DNA from: JARRKU01 sp963675565
GTDB lineage: Bacteria; Desulfobacterota; Desulfobacteria; Desulfobacterales; Desulfosarcinaceae
DNA length: 64,000 nucleotides
Assembly (NCBI GenBank): GCA_963675565.2
Contig: CAXXYD010000001.1
Coordinates: 310,001 to 374,000, forward strand
Direction: 5' to 3'
Numbering within the stretch: position 1 is the first letter of the stretch; every line of letters starts with the position of its first letter. The notes below the pieces were generated by a model. The model ran no database searches, was not told where the DNA came from, and worked only from the letters and a program-made list of their open reading frames with translations. A program made the translations under genes and the position numbers. This document shows, in pieces, positions 27,201 through 36,064 of this stretch.

Positions 27201-27249
27201 TCCGCTGACTTTACCAATTGCGAAAGAAAATAACAGGCGTACAAACGAA

Positions 27250-27280
27250 AAGGGTCTCCCGGATAGGGAGGCCCTTTTTT
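27250..27280 (+). terminator. Intrinsic terminator between convergent operons
   Basis: An 11-base stem (AAGGGTCTCCC / GGGAGGCCCTT, one G-U pair) with a GGATA loop is followed by a T-run at 27275-27280. It lies 50 bases after the rightward operon. A short A-run on the other side may let it also serve the leftward operon ending at 27353. Confidence 0.9.
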
Positions 27281-27352
27281 AATCTGGCAGGCCGGTTGCC
27301 GGATCGGGCACTTTGAATGCGCTGAGGCGATAAGTTAAAGCCGCTTTTCAAG

Positions 27353-30322
27353 TCAGCGGCCAATAAGCATGGATAGGCGTTCAGCGCAATGTTTCCACGT
27401 GAAGTGCTGCAAGTCCCCTCCGGCCCGACGCCCGATGCCGTCGATGCTTTCGCGGTGATGATAGGCATATTCCAGTTGGGCTACCAGTTCGTCCAGTGAT
27501 GGGTCCTGCCAGCGGCCGATTCGGGCACCGCGGCCATCCAGAATTTCCATATCTTTCAATTGACGCAGCAGCAATGCATTGTCTTCGGATAAAATATCTT
27601 TCTGGCCGGTGGCAAAAGCGGCGATGACCGGTTTTGCGCATGCCATGTATTCCATGAGCACCAAGTTGGTACCGCCTTCGCACCGGTTGGGAAAGACGCC
27701 GACATGGGTTTGACTGAACATTTCACGCTGCGCATGCTGAGGCAGCAGATCCAGGGTAAAGATACGATCCGCATCCAGCCCATTTTCGCGATACGTTCGT
27801 TCCATGGTATTGATCCAGGGATCATTTCCACGATAGCTGAAGCTGATATATGGCGAGAACGTCATCTGTTGGACGGACTGAGGCCACAAGTTGTACCAGC
27901 AGTTGACCAGATAAACATCCGGATATTTATTTTGCAGTATTTGAACTGCCCGCAGTACCAGGTCCTGGCCCTTGCGCAGTTCAAATTTCCCGCCTGAGAA
28001 AATTACGAAGCGATCCTGGGGCGGTTTGCTTTCGATGGGGTAAAATAAATCCGGATCGATGCCCTGGATCAGCACATCACAATTGGAAATTCCTTTCTCC
28101 AGCATACGATCGCGGCACCAGGAAGAGCCGGCCAGCACCAGATCGAATTGTCTCGCATTTTGGATGGATTTACGGGTTAGCTCGTTTTCGAAAAACGTAT
28201 ACCCGAAATTTTGCCGGCCGCGTGCATTTTTAAATAGCGGTGACAATTCCACCGTGGTGAGCGCCTGCAGCAGCTTGCCCTCGAGATGCGCATCAAAAGC
28301 CGAACCATCCTGATCATTGAGCACATGAACCCGTTGTAATTTAGACATCTCCTCAATCAGGTATTTACTGCAAACACCCCAACCATAGTTTTCGCCTTTA
28401 ACCAGTCCCATGTTGATTCTATGCCGAATGCCGCCGGCGGTATCGCCGGCGGCAGGCCGCAAGCGGAATCGCGTCGAGCCGGACAACCTGCCGTTCAGTT
28501 CCAGGTCAACGGCTGCCAGGAACTGGCGCGCCCGACCCACCGTGGTGTGGTGTGTTCGATAATGGGCGTGACCTGCTGCGGCAATGCGGCTGATTTCTTC
28601 GGGTCGATGCATGTAGTATTCGAGCTTGGCTTCCATTTCCGGTAAATCATCAAAAAAGACAGCAGTATGCCCATCTTCAAAATTGTGAGGGATCCGTATC
28701 GGCGGGCGTTCCGCCATGAGCATGGCGCCATTGGCCGGCAACTCCCAATATCGCACGCTGTCGAAACCGCATCCGAAAAATGACAGCCCTATTTTGGCGG
28801 CTGCCACTTTTGTTTGGTAGGCGGCTTGGTCATATCTCTGGTTTAATTGGCGCCCCAGTATTTTTTCCAGACTGCGGATATAAAGCGGCCTTAAACCATA
28901 TTCATTTTTGCCGGCCCAGAAAACCGTATCCGTTTTACCGCTATCATGAGGCGCATGGATGAAGCTTTCAGCATATCCAAAGGGCAGCGGGTAAGTTCTC
29001 GGATCATATTGTACTCCAGTCAGCATCTCTCGCTTGAAAAGCACATCGAATCGTTTTCTGCCGATATACCTCAAGATGCGGTGCAGTGGCGTATGACAAT
29101 CATCCCATGTATCGTAAAGCACCACCGGGATGTTGGTATCGGCATTGATCAAACGCCTGACTTCACAGCCATGGGCCATTTGAACCACATCGGCATAAAG
29201 AATGAGATCGAACTTACCCCGGCGTATCTCATCCTCCAAATGGTCCACGGTGAGCGGTTTGCCTGAAAAATTGAAAACACATGGATATTGTTGGGCCTTT
29301 TCGATGTCCCGGCCATGTAGGGTCGGCTTCCATGGATATTCAACCACATTTTCTTTACCCAGTAAGGTGCACAATCCATGGTAAAGGGTGTCCATGCCAT
29401 AGTCCGAATAATCATGAGTGATGACCAATATACGAGGTAACGGAACGCGTGGATTCCACGGTGGCAACGTCCCGGCGTCATAGCCGTCCGGACGGTCTTC
29501 CGGTGTTTTGTCGGCGACTTTGCAGGCGGGCATATCGGAAACGCAGTGACCGATGGAGCGCAACACCCGACGGGCCATATCGAAACGTCCCAAATAGGAC
29601 CAGTATTGCGCGTGGATGTGGTAAGCATCGGTCATATCCGGCGCTATCGCAGTCACCTGGGCAAATTCACGGCGTTCTTTGCTGAAAAACGTATGGGGGG
29701 CGCAATTGGAGGACTCATTTTTCTGCCAATTGAGAAAATAGCGTTGCTTTTCCAGAGCCAGCCGTGCGATCAGGTCATTGCTTTGTATTAACTCTCCGGG
29801 AATGGCATCCAGTATGGCGATTGCGCTATCCGGCCTTCCCTGAGCGTCCGCGCGCCGGGCATGGGCAACAGGATTGTACGTCGATTTAACCGCAACGACA
29901 CCCATCCTTGAAGACGCACCGGCAACATTACCCAACCGGCCGACCCGGTATCGGATCAAATCATTGTCGCCCAATATCCGGTCTATGTCATCTATGCTAA
30001 ATGGCAAATCATCTTGGATGTTGAAAAGTAAAACGACACGGCCATATTCATTCAGACAATCCATGTGGCGGGCCAACGCGCCGGCCAGAGATCCTGGAGA
30101 CCCCATTGTTTGCCCGATAACAATACAATCGATATGACTGGCCCTGACCGGGCCGCCGGATTCCGGTGTATCCCCGGCGGTGCTGCTCAGTTTCACTGCA
30201 TTCGGGTAGTATTTGACAGCCAGCATGGCCGGTACACTGCCCACCTGTAAAACCTCCCTTGCCATAAAGGGCAGAAAATCGACTGGTTTGAGCAGAACGG
30301 ATAGATCGAATTCGAAAGTCAT
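27353..30322 (-). CDS. Two-module glycosyltransferase (CgeB/exostosin-like plus GT4)
   Basis: The product has 989 residues. The ATG at 30322 (MTFEFDLSVLLKPVDF) is chosen because GAGGG precedes it; a longer frame would overlap the upstream gene. Residues 1-180 are an unassigned alpha/beta domain, and a short helical repeat region follows. The middle module (about 295-590, RILVITHDYSDYGMDTLYHG; GLSFFGCGFDSVRYWELPAN) resembles the whole product of the neighbouring 30378-31337 gene. The C-terminal module (about 630-989) is GT4, with IFSGGKFELRKGQDLVLRA and NRCEGGTNLVLMEYMACAKP. It is the last gene of a leftward three-gene operon. Acceptor unknown. Confidence 0.85.
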   Translation of the reverse strand: MTFEFDLSVLLKPVDFLPFMAREVLQVGSVPAMLAVKYYPNAVKLSSTAGDTPESGGPVRASHIDCIVIGQTMGSPGSLAGALARHMDCLNEYGRVVLLFNIQDDLPFSIDDIDRILGDNDLIRYRVGRLGNVAGASSRMGVVAVKSTYNPVAHARRADAQGRPDSAIAILDAIPGELIQSNDLIARLALEKQRYFLNWQKNESSNCAPHTFFSKERREFAQVTAIAPDMTDAYHIHAQYWSYLGRFDMARRVLRSIGHCVSDMPACKVADKTPEDRPDGYDAGTLPPWNPRVPLPRILVITHDYSDYGMDTLYHGLCTLLGKENVVEYPWKPTLHGRDIEKAQQYPCVFNFSGKPLTVDHLEDEIRRGKFDLILYADVVQMAHGCEVRRLINADTNIPVVLYDTWDDCHTPLHRILRYIGRKRFDVLFKREMLTGVQYDPRTYPLPFGYAESFIHAPHDSGKTDTVFWAGKNEYGLRPLYIRSLEKILGRQLNQRYDQAAYQTKVAAAKIGLSFFGCGFDSVRYWELPANGAMLMAERPPIRIPHNFEDGHTAVFFDDLPEMEAKLEYYMHRPEEISRIAAAGHAHYRTHHTTVGRARQFLAAVDLELNGRLSGSTRFRLRPAAGDTAGGIRHRINMGLVKGENYGWGVCSKYLIEEMSKLQRVHVLNDQDGSAFDAHLEGKLLQALTTVELSPLFKNARGRQNFGYTFFENELTRKSIQNARQFDLVLAGSSWCRDRMLEKGISNCDVLIQGIDPDLFYPIESKPPQDRFVIFSGGKFELRKGQDLVLRAVQILQNKYPDVYLVNCWYNLWPQSVQQMTFSPYISFSYRGNDPWINTMERTYRENGLDADRIFTLDLLPQHAQREMFSQTHVGVFPNRCEGGTNLVLMEYMACAKPVIAAFATGQKDILSEDNALLLRQLKDMEILDGRGARIGRWQDPSLDELVAQLEYAYHHRESIDGIGRRAGGDLQHFTWKHCAERLSMLIGR

Positions 30323-30377
30323 GGCTGATGTTACCCTCTGACGCTGGCTGTAAAGGGGTGCGCACCCGTGTGTCCTC

Positions 30378-31337
30378 TCATGTGCCAAAGGCCTGGCCGA
30401 CACGCTCAAGAAAATAAGCGGCCCGCTTCGATGTCATATGGAATGTCAAAAGCTTATCCCGACTGCGCCTGATTTGCTCTTTACATCGGTGGTGGTCGTG
30501 GACGATGGCATCTATTTTTTTCCGCAACTCGTCGAGTCCCGAGAACCGGATGATATCTTGATTTGAATCAAAATCGCAGGGAATATAAAGCGGTGCGCTG
30601 GCGGCCGCGTGGAGGGCATTGCACGCTGCGTGTTCCCAGAAGCGGAAAGTGTCGTTGCCTGCCCCAGGCAGCGATAGAACTATCTTGCACTGCTGCAATT
30701 TACGGTAATATTGATCCCGGCCCACGCGCCCGTCCGGACAAGGATTGTCGTCCCGGGGTAAGGCAGTGGAGTAAAGCAGGGCATCCGGATAATGGGTTGA
30801 CAATGCCTCGATAAAACGCTTGCGCGTGTCGTTATGGGAGCTTCCCAGGAAACCGATGCTGTAGCGTTTTGCCAGTCCGTCATAGCGCCTGATCCAATTG
30901 AAAATTTCCTCAGGCAGGGCCATGGGCAGAGGGATGCTGAAATCCGAACCGTCGGTTTCACGCCGGCAAACGACATAAGGACCCGGCGATAAAGGATAGG
31001 GCTTGTCTTCGCCATCAATGACGACGCTATGTCTCGGCCACGTGTCCAAGTGGCTGGACAGCTGGCCTATGGCCCGCAAATCGCTGACCACAATATCGAA
31101 AAAACCGCTACGCGCCTTGTGCCAGATGTCCGAGCGATCGATCTGGCCATGGTCGTTTTGGAACCACCCCGGACAGCGTTGATCGGGCGTGCAGACACCG
31201 AGCCCCAATACACCGTCATATAAACAATCTTTTCGCGGGTAATCCACCACATTCGCGCCCATGAGCTTTCGCAGCCCATGCAACAGAAGATCCGGGACAT
31301 AATTGGGGTAAGGGTGGGTTAAAAACAGAATACGCAT
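30378..31337 (-). CDS. Glycosyltransferase-like protein (CgeB/exostosin-like)
   Basis: The product has 319 residues and starts MRILFLTHPYPNYVPDLLLH at 31337, where the ATG shares a base with the stop of the upstream gene (TGATG). The fold matches the middle module of the 989-residue protein next door: RILFLTHPYPNY against RILVITHDYSDY, and VLSLPGAGNDTFRFWEHAAC against GLSFFGCGFDSVRYWELPAN. The latter is the donor-binding stretch in CgeB/spore-maturation-type transferases. The two genes are therefore paralogues, one as a single domain and one fused to a GT4. A transferase role is likely; donor and acceptor are unknown. Confidence 0.75.
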   Translation of the reverse strand: MRILFLTHPYPNYVPDLLLHGLRKLMGANVVDYPRKDCLYDGVLGLGVCTPDQRCPGWFQNDHGQIDRSDIWHKARSGFFDIVVSDLRAIGQLSSHLDTWPRHSVVIDGEDKPYPLSPGPYVVCRRETDGSDFSIPLPMALPEEIFNWIRRYDGLAKRYSIGFLGSSHNDTRKRFIEALSTHYPDALLYSTALPRDDNPCPDGRVGRDQYYRKLQQCKIVLSLPGAGNDTFRFWEHAACNALHAAASAPLYIPCDFDSNQDIIRFSGLDELRKKIDAIVHDHHRCKEQIRRSRDKLLTFHMTSKRAAYFLERVGQAFGT

Positions 31338-32071
31338 CAGGGTCGTCCGAACCACTTGGCAAGGAATTTATTCCGGTTATCCATCAGTAATTGATTCCGG
31401 TATACGGTGCGCCCGAAATAGGGGATCGGTCGATTTTCCTGATCGCCTGAGATGCCCCAATCGTGCTCATAGTCCTTCACCGGCACTGCATAGCAGCACA
31501 AACCCGCCTGCATGACCTGCATACCCATATCCCACTCTTCCATGAAACACGGGCTGTAGCGGATATCAAAGTGAAGCTTGTGTTCAAGATACCTGGGCAT
31601 GTGAAGACAGAAGAAAAATCCGGACACATCATGGGTCCGTACGGGCTGGCTGAAGGTTCCGCTTTTAAAGTATTGAATGACTCGAAGGTTGTAAAAATCG
31701 AGATAGCTGCCCTGCGGGCCGATGAGAACGGCATCTGGAAGCTGATGCAAATAGTCTTCCATTTGGTAAATCGCACCGGGCAGCACATGCAAATCCGCAT
31801 TCATGACAAAGACGACATCCGATTCACACAAATTAATGCCCAGATTCCATGAACGGCTGACACCGGCATTGTGCTTGTTAAAACAGTATTTGTCGATTCG
31901 CGGATGGCGATACAGGCTTTCGAAAACGTTGCCCGAATTGAAGATGCAGATAACCTCACCATCAACTGAATCCAAGTCGTCTATCAGTGTTGTAATGCTG
32001 AATCTGCTGTGTGGCGACATGTCCAGTACCGGAATGACAAAGCTGCGTGGATAAGATGATTTGGTCGTCAT
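31337..32071 (-). CDS. GT2-family glycosyltransferase
   Basis: The product has 244 residues. It is a GT-A fold with the order typical of rhamnosyl-type GT2 enzymes: FVIPVLDMSPHSRFSITTL, HNAGVSRSWNLGINLCESDV, then the DxD motif VFVMNADLHVLPGA and the acceptor-side FMEEWDMGMQVMQAG with the ED/W pattern. It has no membrane segment. This is the first gene of a three-gene leftward operon, about 55 bases downstream of the predicted start point of a sigma-54 promoter. Its ribosome site is poor. Confidence 0.86.
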   Translation of the reverse strand: MTTKSSYPRSFVIPVLDMSPHSRFSITTLIDDLDSVDGEVICIFNSGNVFESLYRHPRIDKYCFNKHNAGVSRSWNLGINLCESDVVFVMNADLHVLPGAIYQMEDYLHQLPDAVLIGPQGSYLDFYNLRVIQYFKSGTFSQPVRTHDVSGFFFCLHMPRYLEHKLHFDIRYSPCFMEEWDMGMQVMQAGLCCYAVPVKDYEHDWGISGDQENRPIPYFGRTVYRNQLLMDNRNKFLAKWFGRP

Positions 32072-32134
32072 AAAAATCGATTAATACTCTAAGACTCAGA
32101 TTGAAATCCATTTCAGCCGTGCTTCAATTAGGTT

Positions 32135-32150
32135 TGCAAAACACGCGCCA
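32135..32150 (-). promoter_or_regulatory. Sigma-54 promoter ahead of the three-gene glycosyltransferase operon
   Basis: Read on the reverse strand: TGGCGCGTGTTTTGCA. It differs from TGGCACG-N4-TTGCA by one base (A to G) and keeps the GG and GC dinucleotides at exact spacing. Transcription would start near 32124, giving a leader of about 53 bases before the GT2 gene at 32071. Confidence 0.72.
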
Positions 32151-32469
32151 ATAAGTTGTATGGCTGCACTCGACGTTCGGTTTTCCGGATCCGGCGCGTT
32201 CAGCGGGTGCAGTTGATCCCGGGCTGCAGGCGCCTTTTGCCGGGCGATGAAAGAAATCTGAAATTTGATTGATTAAATATCGACAAAATATTGACGTTAT
32301 AAAGCTTCAGCCATAGGGTGCATTATCTGGCTTGGCTGGCGCCGGATTTGGCCGGGACCTTATCACCAAAAGGTCGGTGCAATCTTTAAGCATGGCGCAC
32401 AGAATTCGCTTTTTTGCAGCGGCAATGGCTTGTGGAAAATCCATGCTGTCTCGAGCAGGCAGTGGTTCA
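32151..32469. other. Intergenic region without recognisable gene
   Basis: About 320 bases between the GT2 promoter and the 3' end of the next leftward operon. Its 32250-32300 part is AT-rich. I find no clear U-tailed hairpin terminator and no plausible coding frame. Confidence 0.45.
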
Positions 32470-33957
32470 TTAAATTGTGGACAGGCCATGGAGTTCGGCA
32501 GCGACCTGACGGATTACCGGTTTCCAGTTTCCGGGAGATGGTTGGCGGAAGAATTTTGCTTCTGGATACCAGGGATTTTTTCCCTTTTGCAAAGACCATC
32601 GCCAATCTGCATTGAAGGGCAGCAGAACCCATAGCGGCTTGCCCAAGGCACCGGCCAAATGCGCAGCGGCCGTGTCGACACTGATCATCAGGTCCAGATT
32701 GGCCATGACTTTGGCTGTATCCAGAAAATCATCAAGAGAATCGCCTGCAGTGGTAATCGCTGCAGGCGATTGTTTCAAGGGAACAATTTGCTTGGACAAT
32801 TCTCCGGTCTGAAGACTGACAAAATGCAAACGGGGATGTTTAAACCAATCCCTGCATTGCTCAATGGGCAAATTGCGTCCCGGGTTTAAAGGACTCGAAG
32901 CCCAGACCAGGCCGATGTTGATATGGTTTTTCATTCGGTAGGTCATCCGGGAATCAGCGATGTCCGTACCAATCCGGATATAGGGCATCGCCTGGGCAAT
33001 TGGCGTCTTTGGTGTGCCCAGTACCGCCGGGAGGCTCAAAAGGGGAATGTGGATGTCATGAGTGATGACCGGCGGCCGGACCTGATGGAAAACGGCGATT
33101 TCGTCCACCCATTCCAGACCTTCGAGCAGGGATACAAGCGGAGCGTGCACTTCCAGGATCAAAGTGCCTCCCCTTTGTTTAACTATGGGAAGATAGCGGA
33201 CAAATTGGAGTACGTCTCCCATACCCTGCTCGCAATGCACCAGCAACCGCCGTCCTTTAAAATCTTCTCCCTGCCAGCGGGGTGAAGAGATCCGGTGTGG
33301 ATAGACATTTTCAGCACCTGAACGTTTAAATCGCCATTCGTACTCTTTCCAGCCGTGTTCATAGTCTCCGGCGGAAAGCAGCAGGGCCGCTCGATTGAAT
33401 CTTGCTTCGGCATATTCAGGATTGAGGTCCACACATCGATCATAGCAGACCCTGGCCTTTTCCATGCGACCCATGTCGTGATTGACCTTGCCAAGGTTGT
33501 TCAGTGCCCGAAGGTGGTTCGGGTCCCGGCGGATGATTTTTTGTAAAGTGTTCAGCGCCTGATCATTCATGCCCAGTGCGTGAAACGCATTGGACAGATT
33601 CAGCATGGTTTCCGTCTTATGGGGGTCCAGCTGCAGGGATTTTTCAAAAGCCTTGACAGCCAAAACGTATTGTTTGGACGCTGCCAGAGCATCGCCCATG
33701 CTGCGGTAGGCCACGGCATTGGTCGGGTCCAACTCGACAGATCGGCCGATATGGAACAGGGCCGCGTCGATACAACCGGTCTCCAGGTAAACCAGGCCGA
33801 GAGTGAGAAAAATGTGCGGCTCGTTTGGAGCCCTCTCGAGCAATTGCCTATAGACCGCAGCGGCAGCATCCAGTTGACTCGCATCAATATAGGACTTGGC
33901 TAGGATCAAGTCTTTTTCGATCCGACGGGGCAGGGCGTGTTGAGTGTTTGATTCCAT
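32470..33957 (-). CDS. TPR protein with GT9-like (heptosyltransferase-type) glycosyltransferase domain
   Basis: The product has 495 residues. About six TPRs fill residues 15-215 (for example AEARFNRAALLLSAGDYEHGW, which leads into the transferase domain). The C-terminal domain (about 235-490) has GRRLLVHCEQGMGDVLQFVR and the donor-site segment DLMISVDTAAAHLAGALGKP, as in the TPR-fused GT9-like family common in environmental bacteria. It is the last gene of the leftward TPR-transferase operon, 12 bases after the preceding gene, with GAGG upstream of the ATG. It probably glycosylates a protein bound by the TPRs or extends its glycan. Confidence 0.88.
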   Translation of the reverse strand: MESNTQHALPRRIEKDLILAKSYIDASQLDAAAAVYRQLLERAPNEPHIFLTLGLVYLETGCIDAALFHIGRSVELDPTNAVAYRSMGDALAASKQYVLAVKAFEKSLQLDPHKTETMLNLSNAFHALGMNDQALNTLQKIIRRDPNHLRALNNLGKVNHDMGRMEKARVCYDRCVDLNPEYAEARFNRAALLLSAGDYEHGWKEYEWRFKRSGAENVYPHRISSPRWQGEDFKGRRLLVHCEQGMGDVLQFVRYLPIVKQRGGTLILEVHAPLVSLLEGLEWVDEIAVFHQVRPPVITHDIHIPLLSLPAVLGTPKTPIAQAMPYIRIGTDIADSRMTYRMKNHINIGLVWASSPLNPGRNLPIEQCRDWFKHPRLHFVSLQTGELSKQIVPLKQSPAAITTAGDSLDDFLDTAKVMANLDLMISVDTAAAHLAGALGKPLWVLLPFNADWRWSLQKGKNPWYPEAKFFRQPSPGNWKPVIRQVAAELHGLSTI

Positions 33958-33969
33958 GCAGCAGAGCCT

Positions 33970-36054
33970 CTATGGCGTCATTTGTAAAGATGCCGGCGGC
34001 AGTCCCGCCGTATGGCGATGCCAGACTTGCGCATAGGCTTTTTCCACATGACGTGTAAATAGTGTGGTGTTGAACAGAGGAGCATCTTTTCTGTTTTTTC
34101 GCAGGCGGTGCCGTATGGCGTCCAGTTTGCCAGGGTTCAATGCCAATGCCACGGCTGTATCCTCATACTGTTGGAGATCTTCGGCGATTAATTCCGGCAG
34201 CCCAACGGCATTCAGTGCGCTCGCTGACATTCGCGATACCCAGTGGTTGCCGAGAACGGACAATACCGGGACGCCCGCCCACAGCGCGTTGGCGGTAGTT
34301 GCGCCCCCATTGTAAATCAAGGTGTCCAGCGCCAGGTCGGCCAGTTGAAGCCGGGAAAGGTTTTCGTGAAGCGGCACAAACCCGGTAAAAAGCAATCGTT
34401 TGGGATCGACCTGGGCCCGTTCGGCCGCACGGCAGAGGTTGACGCGGGCCAAAGAACTGCGTTCGACCAGCCACAGTACCGAATGGTCGACCCGTTTCAA
34501 GATATTCATCCATGCGCCAAACAGATCGGCACAGATTTTATACGGCTGGTTGAAGCTGCAGAAAATGAACGCCGGATCGGGCAGGTGCCATTGCGCTCTG
34601 CTTTGATTCTGCCTGGCTATCGGCATTTGGTCATCGTTGGCTTGATAGCAGTAAGGCAGGTAAATGATCTTTTCAGTATAATTTTCGGCATGATCCTTCG
34701 GAACGACAATAAAGTCGGCGATAACATAATCGATGAATTCGGCTCCGGTGGTCCCCAGGAACCCAAGATAATTGATTTGTACCGGTGCCGGCCGCATTGC
34801 CGCGATCCCCAGTCGATTGCCCCTTGAGTGGCCGGCCATGTCCACCAGGATATCGATGCCGTCATCACGGATTTGCTTTGCAATGGATGGGTTTGGGCAG
34901 GCATGGACATCATGGAAATGGTCGCACGCATCGGCAAGGCGTCGACGATAGGCGGTCCCGTCGTCAGGGTTGCATGCGTAGCCGAAAATTTCAAATAAAT
35001 GCCGGTCATGCTTTTCCAATAATCCTTTAATTTGAAAGGCCACCGCATGATCCCTAAAATCACTGGACAGATAACCGACCCGAATGCGCCCGGAAACGGC
35101 CGGCCTGTGCATGACGGCATAATCAACGGGCATTTGTTCGGCCACCAGACTGTAGTGCCGGCTCCAGCTGCGGGCGATCTCCATATTGACGCGTGCATTT
35201 GAGTGGCGGCGGAGGCTGGTCATCGGCGGTTCAGTTGTTTTCTTTCCCAGATCCAGCTCTGCCCGGGTGATGCCATCCAGGCGTTTTGATACACTTTCAG
35301 ACAGGCGCCAGTTGCACGTATGCTGGGCCAGTCGAAAGAGCAGGGGATAGGCTTTCACATAGTCCGGATTGATCCGAAGCGCCTGTTTGGCATGGTCAAT
35401 GGCGTCCGCTAACCGTTCCGCCAGGCGCAGGGCGACGGCATAATTGTAATGGGCGGCATCCCAGCCCGGGCGCAGGGTGATGACTTTTTGATATGCTGCC
35501 AGGGCCGATGCGATATCGTTGAACGACAGGAAGGCTTCAGCCAAATGAAACCAGTACTGCGCATTTCGGGGTTCCAGCGCCACGGCATGGCGGATGGACC
35601 GGGCAGCCGGAACTGGCGATCCCATGGAAAGGTGGCATCTGCCTTTCAGGTAATGGGCCTGCGCCAGGCCGGAATCCTTTTCCAACGTCACGCGATACAT
35701 ATGAATGGCTTTGTCGAATTGCCCGCTCTCTTGGAACGCAGTCGCCAGATTCAAGGCTGCATGGGCGAATCCGGGATTCAGGTCCAATGCCTTTTCGAAC
35801 TCAAATATGGACTGCTGCCAATGCCTTAGACTGAAAAAAACAATCCCTATGTTATAGTGCGCTTCCCACATGGTCGGAGACAGCCGCAGAGCAGCTCGAT
35901 AGCATTCGATAGCTACATCTGCCTGATTGTCGGCCTGCAGTTCAACTGCCCGGTGGAACCATTGTTCGGCAGTGGGATGCTGCGGCTCCTGGGCGATTGT
36001 CGGGCTGCGGCCTGTTGCGTATTCGCTGTGTGGAGGGCGTCGGTTCATGATCAT
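33970..36054 (-). CDS. TPR O-GlcNAc-transferase-like (GT41-like) protein, type A
   Basis: The product has about 694 residues. TPRs cover roughly 30-270. The catalytic part follows (about 315-680): IRVGYLSSDFRDHAVAFQ (with the OGT-type His), ILVDMAGHSRGNRLGI, YLGFLGTTGAEFIDYVIAD, CSFNQPYKI (conserved Lys) and LDTLIYNGGATTANALWAGVP. These match the N-Cat and C-Cat motifs of OGT/SPINDLY enzymes, which transfer a sugar from an NDP donor to Ser/Thr. The start is uncertain: the ATG at 36054 just after the upstream stop is used, with another at 36048. It is a paralogue of the middle domain of the 39112-42468 product. Confidence 0.87.
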   Translation of the reverse strand: MIMNRRPPHSEYATGRSPTIAQEPQHPTAEQWFHRAVELQADNQADVAIECYRAALRLSPTMWEAHYNIGIVFFSLRHWQQSIFEFEKALDLNPGFAHAALNLATAFQESGQFDKAIHMYRVTLEKDSGLAQAHYLKGRCHLSMGSPVPAARSIRHAVALEPRNAQYWFHLAEAFLSFNDIASALAAYQKVITLRPGWDAAHYNYAVALRLAERLADAIDHAKQALRINPDYVKAYPLLFRLAQHTCNWRLSESVSKRLDGITRAELDLGKKTTEPPMTSLRRHSNARVNMEIARSWSRHYSLVAEQMPVDYAVMHRPAVSGRIRVGYLSSDFRDHAVAFQIKGLLEKHDRHLFEIFGYACNPDDGTAYRRRLADACDHFHDVHACPNPSIAKQIRDDGIDILVDMAGHSRGNRLGIAAMRPAPVQINYLGFLGTTGAEFIDYVIADFIVVPKDHAENYTEKIIYLPYCYQANDDQMPIARQNQSRAQWHLPDPAFIFCSFNQPYKICADLFGAWMNILKRVDHSVLWLVERSSLARVNLCRAAERAQVDPKRLLFTGFVPLHENLSRLQLADLALDTLIYNGGATTANALWAGVPVLSVLGNHWVSRMSASALNAVGLPELIAEDLQQYEDTAVALALNPGKLDAIRHRLRKNRKDAPLFNTTLFTRHVEKAYAQVWHRHTAGLPPASLQMTP

Positions 36055-36064
36055 TGCTGTTTTA

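Noticed and set aside
32307..32489. Short reverse-strand open frame in the gap after the TPR-GT9 gene
   Set aside because: It overlaps the end of the real gene in another frame and has no ribosome site or recognisable content.
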